From: Bog-473 sp963726005
GTDB lineage: Bacteria > Actinomycetota > Acidimicrobiia > Acidimicrobiales > RAAP-2
Direction of reading: 5' to 3'
DNA: 64,000 nt
Assembly: GCA_963726005.1 (NCBI GenBank)
Contig: CAVSAT010000002.1
Coordinates: 806,001 to 870,000, forward strand
Part shown: piece by piece, positions 7,114-16,485 of the stretch
Numbering within the stretch: the stretch's first letter is position 1
Layout: every line of letters starts with the position of its first letter
Position numbers and translations under genes: made by a program
Notes under the pieces: generated by a model
The model's input: the letters and a program-made list of their open reading frames with translations, nothing else
What the model was told of the DNA's origin: nothing
The model's database searches: none

Positions 7114-9294
7114 ATGGATGGGGTGAGCGCTCAGCGTCAGGACAAGCCTGCGAACAGACCAAACGCGCCCGCGGGCGGCGAGGGTGGCGCGCCGGGCGGG
7201 CAGCCGGGCGGCGGCCAGAGCTGGCGCTGGCTCTGGGGCGTCCTCGCCATCGGGATCGTGGCCATCCTGCTGGCCGTCGGCACGATCAAGACGACCAACG
7301 CCAAGACGATCACGTACACCAAGTTCCTCCAGGACGTGACGTCCAAGCAGGTGACCACGGCCAAGATCTCCAACTCCACCGGCCAGATCACCGGAAACCT
7401 CAAGGACGGCACGAGCTACGAGGTCCAGGGCCCGACCCCGTCCCTGCCCAACGACGTCACGACCATGCGCAACGACGGCGTCCAGGTCAGCTTCCCCACC
7501 CCGTCCTCGAACATCTTCACCGCCCTGCTGCCCTACATCTTCATCATCGGGATCGGCGCCGCCTTCATCTACTTCATCGGCCGCCAGACCCGCGGGCAGA
7601 TGTCGGGGATCATGTCGATCGGGCGCTCCAAGGCCAAGACCTTCAGCAGCGACCGCCCTTCGACCACCTTCGACGACGTCGCCGGCTACACCGGCGTCAA
7701 GCAGGAGATCAGCGAGGTGGTCGACTTCCTCAAGACGCCCGCCCGCTTCAAGGAGATCGGGGCGAAGATCCCCAAGGGGGTCCTGCTCGTCGGGCCGCCC
7801 GGCACGGGCAAGACGCTCATCGCCCGGGCCGTGGCCGGCGAGGCCGGCGTGCCCTTCATGTCGGTGAGCGGCTCGGACTTCATGGAGATGTTCGTGGGGG
7901 TCGGTGCCAGCCGGGTGCGCGACCTGTTCCAGACGGCGCGCAAGCAGGCGCCCGCCATCGTCTTCGTCGACGAGATCGACTCCATCGGCCGCAAGCGCGG
8001 TGCCGGGCTCGGCGGCGGGCACGACGAGCGTGAGCAGACGCTCAACCAGATGCTCTCCGAGATGGACGGCTTCGACACGGCCGAGGGCGTCGTGATGATC
8101 GCCGCCACCAACCGGCCCGACATCCTCGACCCCGCGCTGCTGCGTCCGGGCCGCTTCGACCGGCAGATCGTCGTGCCGTTGCCCGACCTCGAGGAGCGCC
8201 TCCCCATCCTCAAGGTGCACTGCAAGGGCAAGCGCATGGCGAACGACGTCGACCTCGGCATTGTCGCCCGGGGTACGCCCGGCATGAGCGGTGCGGACCT
8301 GGCCAACCTGGTCAACGAGGCTGCTCTCCACGCCGTGCGCCGGGGCAGCGTCGAGATCGCCATGGCGGACTTCGAGACGGCGCGTGACCGGGTGCTCCTC
8401 GGCCAGCGCCGCGAGTCCATGGTGCTCTCGGAGGCCGAGAAGGAGCGCATCGCCTACCACGAGGGCGGCCACGCCGTGCTCGCCTACGTGCTCGAGAACG
8501 CCGACCCGGTGCACAAGGTCACCATCCTCCCCACGGGCATGGCGCTGGGCGTCACCCACCAGCTTCCGATGGAGGAGCGGCACATCCACCCGCGCCAGTA
8601 CATCGAGGACTCGCTCTGCGTCCGCATGGGTGGCCGCTGCGCCGAGATACTCGTCTACGGCGACCTGTCGACCGGCGCCGCCAACGACCTGGTCGGCAAC
8701 ACCGAGCTGGCGCGCAAGATGGTCCGCGAGTGGGGCATGAGCGACGCCATCGGCCCCATGGCCTGGGGATCGCAGGGCCAGGTCTTCCTCGGCGAGGACC
8801 TCATGCACACGCGCGACTACTCCGAGGACACCTCGAAGGTGATCGACGAGGAGGTCGAGCGGATCCTGCGCTCCGAGGAACAGCGGGCCATGGAGGTGCT
8901 GAGCAAGCACCGGGGCGGGCTCAACGCCATCGCCCGCGCGCTGCTCGACAACGAGATCATCGACGGCGCCGAGGTGGCACGACTCGTCGACGAGGCCCAC
9001 GGGTCGCCCGTGCACGGCGAGGGAGCCAAGTCGGTCCCGCATTTCAACGAGGCCGCCATCCGCCCGCCGGTCTCCAACGGCGCCGGCAACGGGCACGGGC
9101 CGCACGCCGACGCTGACGTTGACGCCGTGGCGGACGTGGCAGGCAACGCCATCGCAGGGACCGAATCCGTCACCGGGCCCGAACCCGTCGCCGTCCCGGC
9201 CCCGCCCTTGGCCGGCCTGCCCGACACCGGGTCGACGTGGCCGCCGCCACCCTGGCCGCCGCCGGCCGACCCGGAGCGACCCCCCTCCCGCTAG
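7114..9294 (+). CDS. ftsH: ATP-dependent zinc metalloprotease FtsH
   Basis: A 726-residue membrane-anchored AAA+ protease that degrades misfolded membrane and short-lived regulatory proteins. Transmembrane helices lie at about 39-57 and 140-157, flanking a small extracytoplasmic domain. The AAA module has Walker A GPPGTGKT at 227-234, Walker B FVDEIDSIG, and the second region of homology ATNRPDILDPALLRPGRFDR. The zinc site is HEGGH at 449-453, with a third ligand expected in the downstream acidic segment. The C-terminus carries a long Ala/Pro/Val-rich tail beyond the protease domain, as in many actinobacterial FtsH proteins. Start is the ATG at 7114; a GTG nine bases in is an alternative. Upstream bases are shared with the divergent CPBP gene. 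Confidence 0.97.
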   Translation: MDGVSAQRQDKPANRPNAPAGGEGGAPGGQPGGGQSWRWLWGVLAIGIVAILLAVGTIKTTNAKTITYTKFLQDVTSKQVTTAKISNSTGQITGNLKDGTSYEVQGPTPSLPNDVTTMRNDGVQVSFPTPSSNIFTALLPYIFIIGIGAAFIYFIGRQTRGQMSGIMSIGRSKAKTFSSDRPSTTFDDVAGYTGVKQEISEVVDFLKTPARFKEIGAKIPKGVLLVGPPGTGKTLIARAVAGEAGVPFMSVSGSDFMEMFVGVGASRVRDLFQTARKQAPAIVFVDEIDSIGRKRGAGLGGGHDEREQTLNQMLSEMDGFDTAEGVVMIAATNRPDILDPALLRPGRFDRQIVVPLPDLEERLPILKVHCKGKRMANDVDLGIVARGTPGMSGADLANLVNEAALHAVRRGSVEIAMADFETARDRVLLGQRRESMVLSEAEKERIAYHEGGHAVLAYVLENADPVHKVTILPTGMALGVTHQLPMEERHIHPRQYIEDSLCVRMGGRCAEILVYGDLSTGAANDLVGNTELARKMVREWGMSDAIGPMAWGSQGQVFLGEDLMHTRDYSEDTSKVIDEEVERILRSEEQRAMEVLSKHRGGLNAIARALLDNEIIDGAEVARLVDEAHGSPVHGEGAKSVPHFNEAAIRPPVSNGAGNGHGPHADADVDAVADVAGNAIAGTESVTGPEPVAVPAPPLAGLPDTGSTWPPPPWPPPADPERPPSR

Positions 9295-9349
9295 GCACCG
9301 CGCCACCGGAATTCGAACCAGACCGGGCGGCGCTGCGTCAGAAGGGGGG

Positions 9350-9901
9350 ATGGTGGAGGAGCAGCTGGCCGACTGGCTCGAGGAGGGATACGTCGCCTCG
9401 TTCCGCACCGCCTGCTTGATCCTGGGGAACCGGGCCGACGCCGAGGAGGCCGTGCAGGACGCCTACCTGCGCGCCTGGCGCTTCCGCGACTCGCTCTCGG
9501 CCGTGCCGAGCATCCGGCCCTGGCTCTACCGGGTCGTCGTCAACTCGTGCTACTCCAAGCTGCGCCGCGAGATCCCCCACCGCGACCATCGCGCCGGTGA
9601 CCAGCCTCTCGCGCACGTGCCGGAGGCGAGCGGCGGCCCCGAGGCGCTGGCCGAGCGGGGCGAGACGGCCGAGACCGTGCTGGCCGCGCTGCAGCAGCTC
9701 CCCATGTCACTGCGGGTGCCCGTCGTCCTGCGCTACTACGCCGACCTGAGCGAGAAGGACATCGCGCTCGCCATCGGCCGGCGCCAGGGCACGGTCAAGT
9801 CCCGCCTGCACGAGGCCCGCCGCCGCCTGGCGGCCGACCCCGCCCTGGCCGCCCTGGCCGCTCCCGGGGGCTCCCCTCCAGCCGAGGAGACCGGACCATG
9901 A
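9350..9901 (+). CDS. ECF-type RNA polymerase sigma factor
   Basis: A 183-residue extracytoplasmic-function sigma-70 factor. Region 2 spans roughly residues 12-75 (ADAEEAVQDAYLRAWRF, then RPWLYRVVVNSC). Region 4 is near 105-160 (LPVVLRYYADLSEKDIALA, RRQGTVKSRLHEARRRL). There is no sigma 1.1 or region 3. ATG 9350 is preceded by GAAGGGGGG; the frame stays open upstream but the extra residues are Pro/Arg shadow. Its last four bases overlap the start of a membrane protein with a DUF4349 domain (ATGA at 9898-9901). In ECF operons such a partner is commonly the anti-sigma factor, so envelope stress sensing is a reasonable inference. It lies 55 bases after ftsH. Confidence 0.93.
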   Translation: MVEEQLADWLEEGYVASFRTACLILGNRADAEEAVQDAYLRAWRFRDSLSAVPSIRPWLYRVVVNSCYSKLRREIPHRDHRAGDQPLAHVPEASGGPEALAERGETAETVLAALQQLPMSLRVPVVLRYYADLSEKDIALAIGRRQGTVKSRLHEARRRLAADPALAALAAPGGSPPAEETGP

Positions 9902-11163
9902 TCATGCTCGACGACGAACGGCTCGCCTCCCTCCTCGCCCGCGCCGGCGCAGCGTTCGACGTGCCCGGGACCGGCGTCGACGACATCCTGGCCCGGGCCG
10001 CGGGTCGCGTCGCGGGCGCCGGGGACACGGACGGTGCCGACGGCACGAACAGCACCGACGGCACCGACGGTCTGGGCGGCGCAGGCGAGGGCACCGGGGA
10101 CGGCCCGCCGGCGCTCCCCGCGCCGGCGGGCGACGGCCGGGTGCACCGCCTCGTGGTCGTCGCGGCACGGCACCGCACGCTCACCGTGGCCGCCTGCGTC
10201 GTCGTCGCGCTCGCAGTCGCCGGGACCGTCGGCGCGCTGTTGCGCAGCCCCTCCGGCCCGACGGTGACCTCGGGCCTCGCGCACACGCCGCGCGGCCCGG
10301 TGACGCCGTCCCCCGAGACGACGACGATCCCCCACGGCCCATCGGGCGGCGTCTCGTCCAAGCTCAACACTCGGGCGCCGCGCGCCTTCGGGACGTCCAA
10401 CGCGGCCCAAGGTTCGACTGCGGCTCCCCCGGTCACCACGCCGACCGCTCCCACCCTGCCCGGTGGTGCCGTCGGCCAGTCCGCCAAGATCGAGCAGACC
10501 GGGACCCTGGGGCTCGCGGTGGGCCGCGGCCGTCTGGCGCGGACGATGACGCAGCTGACCGCGCTGGCCGGCGCCTACGGCGGCTTCGTGGCGAACTCGC
10601 AGACCCAGTCCGGTGCGGGCGCGGGCGGCGCGCCGTACGGCAGCGTCACCCTTCAGGTGCCCGTGCAGAGCTTCTCGGCGGCGCTGCGACAGGCGCAGGC
10701 GCTCGGCAGGACGTCGGGGCTGACGACGAAGGCCACCGATGTCACCGGACAGTACGTCGACCTCCAGTCGCGCATCACCGCACTGCAGGACAGCCGCCAG
10801 CAGTACCTGACCATCCTGGCCAAGGCCACGACGGTCGGCGACGTGTTGGCCGTCCAGGAGCAGCTCGACGGCATCCAGACGCAGATCGAGCAGCTCCAGG
10901 GGCAGTTGCAGGTGCTCAGCAGCGAGACGTCGTACTCGACGCTGACCGTGACCGTCAACGAGGGCACCCCGCCCCCGCCGCCGGGACCGCTGCCCGAATC
11001 CGGGCTCGTGCGGGCCTGGCACGACAGCGTCGGCGGGTTCGTGGCCGGGGTGGAGGGGCTCGTCCGTCTGGCCGGGCCCCTGCTCTTCGCGCTGGTGTGC
11101 CTGGGCGTGCTGCTGGTGGGCGGGCGCGCCCTGTGGCGCCGCTACCAGCGGCACCGGCTCTGA
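9898..11163 (+). CDS. DUF4349-domain membrane protein, possible anti-sigma factor
   Basis: A 421-residue protein translationally coupled to the ECF sigma factor. Residues 1-40 form a short cytoplasmic head (LDDERLASLLARAGAAF), then a Gly/Asp/Thr low-complexity stretch (40-70). A transmembrane helix lies at about 96-115, followed by an extracytoplasmic DUF4349 domain. That domain (about 195-360) includes a coiled-coil hairpin (DLQSRITALQDSRQQYL, IQTQIEQLQGQLQVL). A second membrane helix is at 391-411 with a basic tail. DUF4349 proteins often occur beside ECF sigma factors in actinobacteria. The head shows no clear zinc-binding anti-sigma HxxxCxxC motif, so the regulatory role rests on context only. 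It ends 3 bases before the convergent DUF5719 gene. Confidence 0.82.
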   Translation: MIMLDDERLASLLARAGAAFDVPGTGVDDILARAAGRVAGAGDTDGADGTNSTDGTDGLGGAGEGTGDGPPALPAPAGDGRVHRLVVVAARHRTLTVAACVVVALAVAGTVGALLRSPSGPTVTSGLAHTPRGPVTPSPETTTIPHGPSGGVSSKLNTRAPRAFGTSNAAQGSTAAPPVTTPTAPTLPGGAVGQSAKIEQTGTLGLAVGRGRLARTMTQLTALAGAYGGFVANSQTQSGAGAGGAPYGSVTLQVPVQSFSAALRQAQALGRTSGLTTKATDVTGQYVDLQSRITALQDSRQQYLTILAKATTVGDVLAVQEQLDGIQTQIEQLQGQLQVLSSETSYSTLTVTVNEGTPPPPPGPLPESGLVRAWHDSVGGFVAGVEGLVRLAGPLLFALVCLGVLLVGGRALWRRYQRHRL

Positions 11164-11166
11164 CGC

Positions 11167-12621
11167 TCAGCGACCGATCGCCGCCGCCATCGGCAGCCCG
11201 GGCATCGTCACCACGCCGATGCCGCCCGACGGGTTGGCGCTCTCGCTGACCGCCACCGTTCCCGCGGCGCGCACGATGACGGCGTTGAGCCCTGCATTGG
11301 AGAGCACGGAGCCGGAAAGGGCTCCTGGCTCCAGCGTGCCTGTGGCGATCTGTCGGGTACCCGAGGACGTCACGACGAACGCGTCGTAGTGCGCCGCGCT
11401 GGTCGCGGTGTTCACCAGTCCCACGTAGGCGGCGCCGGCCCCGCCCACCGCGGGGTTCGCGCTCGTCCCGGGCGGCGGCACCACCCACATCCCCGCCGGC
11501 GATACCGTGCTGCGGCGGTCGACGGCCATGGCCATGCCGGACTGGGGCGCTGACGCAGCCCCCGGCAGGGTGACGGTTCGACTCACGACAACCCCGGCAC
11601 CGCCCGTGGCCTCGATGACGGCCGAGTAGGTCTCGTCACGGGGGATCCGGGTCTGGGCGCTCGTGGCCAGGGCCCAGGTGGAGCCACCGGGGACCGTGGC
11701 GGTCAGCGGGGCCAAGGGTGCGGACGGCAGACGCAGCTGCACGCTTACGCGTTCGGGACCACTCCCGGGGTTGAAGACGTCGATCTCGGAGTGACCACCC
11801 ACCTCCTGGGCCTGGGGGATCGCCCACTGCGACTCGGGGTACGCCGCGCCCGGCACCAGGGCGAGGCCGGCGGAGGGCCCGGCGAAGACCTGGACCTCGG
11901 ACGCCACGACGCGGCCGGTCCGGGTGGACACGACGGTGCTCACCGTCGACACGTCCTGGACCTCGGATGCCACGTCCTCCACCTGGACCTGCCCCGGTTG
12001 CAGCACGATGCCCTGGTAGTTGATGGGATGGACGGCTCCTGCGGGCGTCATGAAGGTCAGGTCCACCACGACGGGCGTCGACGTCGGATTGAGGAGCGAG
12101 ACGTAGAGCCCGTCGGAGTTCGCGGTCGTGCCGCCGGGGAAGAACCACGAGGCGGACGTGGTGCTCTGGCACGGCGCCTGGGACCAGCCCGAGGCGCCGT
12201 GCACCGCCTGCGACACGGCGACGCCGCCACCGGAGACCGACACGATCTCGGACTCCCAGGACCCGGAGGACAGCGCAGGGATGGACGGCGCCACCACTCC
12301 GCCGGCGGGGACGGCGACCGCGGTGCGCTCGGAGGAGCCCCCGTCGGTCACCGCCGTGATCGTCCCGGAGACAGGCCCGCCCGACGTGTTGGTGAGGACG
12401 AGGACGCCGGGCGACACGCCCGATGCGGTGGACTGGCCGGTGCAGTACCAGGCGGACGATTCCGCGTCGGGCGCGGGGACGAGCGCGCCCGGCGCCGCCG
12501 TCCCGCCGAGGGGCGCCGCGGTCCCCCGGGTCCCGGCCCCGATGCCGACGCCCGCAAGCACGAGCACGACGAGGGCGAGCACGCGCCACCGGCGTTCGCT
12601 GCTGTGATGGGCGGGGCTCAC
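11167..12621 (-). CDS. DUF5719 family secreted/membrane-anchored protein
   Basis: A 484-residue protein with an N-terminal membrane anchor or signal segment (RRWRVLALVVLVLAGVGIG) and a long beta-rich extracytoplasmic part. It has repeated short motifs such as YVSLLNPTSTPVVVDLTF and IDVFNPGSGPERVSVQL, typical of DUF5719. The GTG at 12621 shares four bases (GTGA) with the stop of the upstream glycosyltransferase/membrane gene; the frame upstream of it is shadow. DUF5719 genes commonly follow a large family-2 glycosyltransferase fused to a membrane domain in actinobacteria, as here, suggesting joint work in envelope polysaccharide assembly. No enzymatic motif is visible and the molecular function is unknown. 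Confidence 0.85.
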   Translation of the reverse strand: MSPAHHSSERRWRVLALVVLVLAGVGIGAGTRGTAAPLGGTAAPGALVPAPDAESSAWYCTGQSTASGVSPGVLVLTNTSGGPVSGTITAVTDGGSSERTAVAVPAGGVVAPSIPALSSGSWESEIVSVSGGGVAVSQAVHGASGWSQAPCQSTTSASWFFPGGTTANSDGLYVSLLNPTSTPVVVDLTFMTPAGAVHPINYQGIVLQPGQVQVEDVASEVQDVSTVSTVVSTRTGRVVASEVQVFAGPSAGLALVPGAAYPESQWAIPQAQEVGGHSEIDVFNPGSGPERVSVQLRLPSAPLAPLTATVPGGSTWALATSAQTRIPRDETYSAVIEATGGAGVVVSRTVTLPGAASAPQSGMAMAVDRRSTVSPAGMWVVPPPGTSANPAVGGAGAAYVGLVNTATSAAHYDAFVVTSSGTRQIATGTLEPGALSGSVLSNAGLNAVIVRAAGTVAVSESANPSGGIGVVTMPGLPMAAAIGR

Positions 12622-15600
12622 GGCTCTCCCACCTTGGCGCGGCTCGTCCGCCGCGGCCGGCCGACGATCGCGGCCGCGAGAAGCACCCACGCGGCCAGCT
12701 CGAGCAGCACTCCGATGGGGCCGTAGGGGAATCCCGCGAGGGCGAGTGAGGCCCGTCCCTTGACGGCGCCGTACTGCGCCGCCCATCCGAACGCCGGGTG
12801 GCGCGGCACCGCACGGCCCGAGACGGTCAGCGCGAAGCTCCCGGCTGGCGCGTACCCGGCGTAGAGGGTCCCGGGTCCGACGGGGCCGGTCGCCGGCCCC
12901 CCGTCGGACAGGGCGCTCAGCACCGGCAGCCAGCCCGCCACGTCCGCGCCGCTCGGGTACGACCACGCGCGCACGACGGGCAACGGCGTGGCGCGCTCGG
13001 CCGTGACGGGCATCGCCTCGCCGTTCACGAAGACCTGCACGCCCACCTCGCCCGGGACGACCCGCAGATCGTCCTGCTTGAGGAGGTCGGCGTTGAGCCC
13101 GGCCGGCGCGGGCGCGCTCACTGACGGCGGCACGGTGCCCACCATGGACGGGGCCAGGCCGTCGACGACCACCACGTACCGCACCCCGGACGGCGCGAGC
13201 AGCCGGCCGAGGTGCACCGTCCCGCCGGAGACGGCCAGGCGGACGGCATCGGCCACGAGCGCGGCCGGCCCAGGGCCGGCAGGGGTGAACACCTGCGCCG
13301 CATCCGGCAGGTCCTGCGGCGTCAGCGCGTAGGCCAGGCCGGGCTGCACCGACCAGCCCCCGGCGGGGAGGGACCTCGGGTCACCGAGCCACAACACCCT
13401 GCCGACGCCGGACGTGCCCGCGTGGGTGAGGAACGCCAGCGGCTGCTCCACGCCCTGGGACGGAAGGTCCCAACGACCGTCGGCCGCGCCGACGGCAACC
13501 GGGAGCAGGCCGGCCGCCACGAAGACCAGCGCCACCACGCTCACCACCTGGCGCCACCCGAACTCCCGACCGGTCAGGTCGTCCTCGAAGGCGGAGATGC
13601 CGAGGCCCACGCAGGCGGCCACAGCGAGCGCGGCCGGCGCCAGGACCACCGACTCCGAGGGCGTGAACGACCCGAGGTCGCCCCGCGTCGCCGCGAAGGC
13701 GAGGCCCCACGATGCGCACGCCGTGACCCACAGGCGCGCCGCCCAGGTCAACTTGACGCCTCGTCCGAGCAGCAGAGGGAGTGCGGCCCCCGCCACGAGG
13801 AGCCACACGATGGGCGAGCGGGCCGCCGGGCCGATGGCGAAGCGGATGACCTCGCCCCAGTTCGGGGCCGCGGCGCCGCTCACGGGCAACCCGAAGATCG
13901 CGACCGCGCCCTTGCCGGCCAGCGCCGTCCCGATGGCCCACGGCGCCGCCAGCACCAGGGTCACGATCACCGCCTCGCCGGCCACCACGAGGACCCGCCA
14001 GCCCGGGTCCCGCGCGCCGACGAGGAGCGAGCCCACCGTCCAGGCCAGCGCCATGGCGATGGTGAGCGGGACCACGGCGGGCGCGAAGCTCGCCGCCGTG
14101 GCGATCAGGGCGCCCAGGATGGCGATCTGGCCCCACGGGCGGCTGCGCCATTGCGTCCCACGCGCCGTCCGGTACCGGCGCGACCGCGGCCGCCTCGGCC
14201 AGGCGACGGGCGATGAACGGGAAGGCGGCATAGGCGACGAGGCCGTCCCAGCGGCCGGTGCCCAGGGCGCCGTAGGGCAACGGGAGACCGAGGTAGCAGA
14301 TGACGGCGATGGCACGGGCGCGGGGCGAGACGAGCGGGCGCATGAAGCGGGAGATGCCCCACGCGCCGAGCGGGATGCAGCCGAGCAGCAGGACCCGCTG
14401 CAGGGTCCCCATGGCGCCGAAGAGCACTGTTCCGGTGATCCCGACAATGCCGAACGCGGGTGAGGCCGGCGCCGTCGTGCCCACGCCAGCCGACTGCCAG
14501 CCCGAGAAGAAGTGGTGCCAGCTCGTCGTCCACGACGGAAGCGGGGCCAACTGGCCGACGAGGGGCAGGGTCCCGAAGAACAGGTCGCGGGTCCCGAGCG
14601 CGATCACGAGCAGCGCGATCACCATGGCCACCACTCGTTGGCGTCCCGTACTCAGCGGGGCCGAGCGGATCTTGCGGCCGAAACGGTCTCGCCCCGCCCG
14701 CCGGCCTAGGTCGTCGAGCTCGTCGAAGTCCGTGTCCTCGCTGAAGGCAGACCCGACGCTGCCGGTGAGGACCGCGACCTCCGCCCGCTCCCCGGCGCGG
14801 TCGGAACGCTCCCGTGAGGCGGCTGCCGCGTTGGCCGCGGCAAGACCTTGGTGGGTCAGGCGGCTGAAGTAGCGCGACAGGCGGGCGCTGCCGCGCACCT
14901 GGAGCCGGCGGACCTCCGCGTCGGGGAACAGACGGTATTCGGCGAGCTCGCCCCGCAACAGGGAGATCTCGGTCAGCTTCCGGGCGTTCCATCTCCAGGC
15001 GCCCGCGACGGCCCGGACCCGTTCGCCGTCGCGGGCGAACGCGGCGACGACGACCTCCCCGAGGGCCAGCAGCGCCGCCTGTGGCAACACCCGCACGAGG
15101 CTGAACCGCGTGTAGCACTTGAGCACGGCGCGGAGCTCGTGGCGCCGCTGGAGCATCTGCATGGTGACGGGGCGACGGCCCTGCGTCTCGGTGCGGACCG
15201 CCAGCACCTCCAGCCCGCCCGCCACGGCTTCGCGGTGGCGCACCCGCGCCGCGGGCGCGACGACCACGCGTGACCCCGCGACCTGGCTGCGCCACGACAG
15301 GTCGAGGTCCTCCCCCATGGCCACGATCCCGGCGTCGAAACCCTTGAGCAGCCGGAAGAGGTCGGCCCGGACGAGGATGCACCCCCCCGGCGCGACGAAG
15401 ACGTCGCGCACGGCGTCGTGCTGCCCATGGTCGACCTCACCCTCGACGATGCGGTCGATGACGGCGCCGCTCTTGTCACAGCTCATCCCGACGTGCAGGA
15501 GGATGGCGGGATCGTCCCAGTTGACGAACTTCGGCGATACGACGCCGGCGTTGGAGCGGAAGGCCTCCTCGACGAGCTGGTGGATGGCGTCGGGATCGAG

Positions 15601-15936
15601 CGCCACGTCGTCGTGGCACAGCAAGAAGAACGCGGCACCCTCGACCATGGCCAGTGCCTCGTTGGACGCGGCCGTGTAGGCGGGTCGCTCCGGAAGGTGG
15701 CGGACGAACGCGTCGGGCAGGATCCCGCCGACCCGCCGGGTCACGCCGGCGGCGGCGTCGCCGGTCGCGAGCACCAGGATGGAGAGCTCCTCGTAGTCCT
15801 GCGTGGCCAGGGAGGAGAGCGCCTCTTCGAACCAGGGCCCGGGCTCGGTCGTGACCACGACGGCGACCACGGCCGGCACTTGGGCGTCCATCAGGGGGGA
15901 GAGGCTATCCGCTGGCGCATCGGCCCCTTCAGGCAC
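12618..15936 (-). CDS. Family-2 glycosyltransferase fused to a polytopic membrane domain, one apparent frameshift
   Basis: About 1,105 residues when read through one frameshift. The N-terminal GT2 domain (about 15-260) shows VVAVVVTTE, FFLLCHDDVALDPD (metal-binding DD) and MGEDLDLSWR (acceptor-side acidic motif). A basic/coil stretch follows, then many hydrophobic helices with an extracytoplasmic loop near the C-terminus. Translation shifts frame near 14136-14145: reading DAMAQ then RPWGQIAILGAL requires dropping one C in CAGCCGCCCG. Removing it restores one continuous protein, so an indel error or a recent mutation is likely. The start is either the GTG at 15936 or the ATG at 15891; neither has a strong ribosome site. 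It probably transfers a sugar to a lipid-linked or wall-linked glycan at the membrane. The DUF5719 gene is coupled downstream. Confidence 0.8.
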
Positions 15937-15959
15937 GAATGGGGGCTTTCAGGCACGAA
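15928..15959. repeat. Pair of 12-bp direct repeats exactly 20 bp apart upstream of the large glycosyltransferase gene
   Basis: TTCAGGCACGAA occurs at 15928-15939 and 15948-15959. The copies are identical and their starts are 20 bases apart, about two helical turns, so both would face the same side of the DNA. They lie at the 5' end of the leftward glycosyltransferase gene (ATG 15891, GTG 15936). This could be a regulator site or a small duplication; the sequence alone does not decide. Confidence 0.5.
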
Positions 15960-15976
15960 ATTGGCACCCGGGCTGC

Positions 15977-16005
15977 TTGCTACTGTTAAACAACCGTGAT
16001 ACTGT
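15977..16005 (+). promoter_or_regulatory. Candidate sigma-A-type promoter for the gene at 16083
   Basis: TTGCTA (15977-15982), a 17-base spacer, and TACTGT (16000-16005) match the -35 and TAnnnT -10 pattern. The A/T richness of this stretch stands out from the surrounding GC. A start near 16012 would give a leader of about 70 bases before the ribosome site of the small gene at 16083. Purely by pattern. Confidence 0.4.
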
Positions 16006-16082
16006 TGCATACGAACGCGGAAGCCGAAAAGCGACTCCTGCGTGCCGGATCTGACAGTGAACCGACCAGACAGGAGGCTCCC

Positions 16083-16451
16083 ATGCCTGACCTAACTTCC
16101 AACATCAACACCCTCTCCAAGGGCGTCACGGATCTCGCCCGCGACGCCGCCTATGTCGCGGTCGGCCTCGGCGTGTTGGGCTACCAGCGGGCCCAGGTGG
16201 AGCGGGTCGACCTTCAGAACCGGCTGTCGCAGGACCTGGCGTTGGACCAGCGGATCGACGGTGTCCGCCACGGTGTGGCCAAGGGGATCGCACAGATCGA
16301 TGACCTGGCCGAGTCCGCGGTGCACTTCGTCGAGACGACCCTCCAGCCCATTGAGGAGAAGCTGCCCCCGACGGTGACGCAGTTGACCGCGAAGGCCCGG
16401 GAGCAAGCGCGCGAGGTGCGCACCCAGATCCGCCAACGCGTCAGCGACTGA
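16083..16451 (+). CDS. Small helical protein of unknown function
   Basis: A 122-residue protein with a short apolar stretch (DAAYVAVGLGVLGYQRA, about 20-36) followed by amphipathic helix to the end (IDDLAESAVHFVETTLQP, then VTQLTAKAREQAREVRTQIRQRV). The C-terminal third is rich in Arg, Gln and Glu, like heparin-binding-hemagglutinin or phasin-like proteins. That is a resemblance in composition only. The ATG at 16083 is fixed by a strong AGGAGG site 6 bases upstream; an open frame upstream has no support. It stands alone between leftward genes, with its own candidate promoter. Function not recognised. Confidence 0.75.
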   Translation: MPDLTSNINTLSKGVTDLARDAAYVAVGLGVLGYQRAQVERVDLQNRLSQDLALDQRIDGVRHGVAKGIAQIDDLAESAVHFVETTLQPIEEKLPPTVTQLTAKAREQAREVRTQIRQRVSD

Positions 16452-16485
16452 GCCACACAACCAGATGTGACGGCGACGCTCGCCC

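Noticed and set aside
6298..9408. 1036-codon minus-strand open frame
   Set aside because: Most is antisense to ftsH. Only its short MTDSEPGG segment is real, as the head of the CPBP protein.
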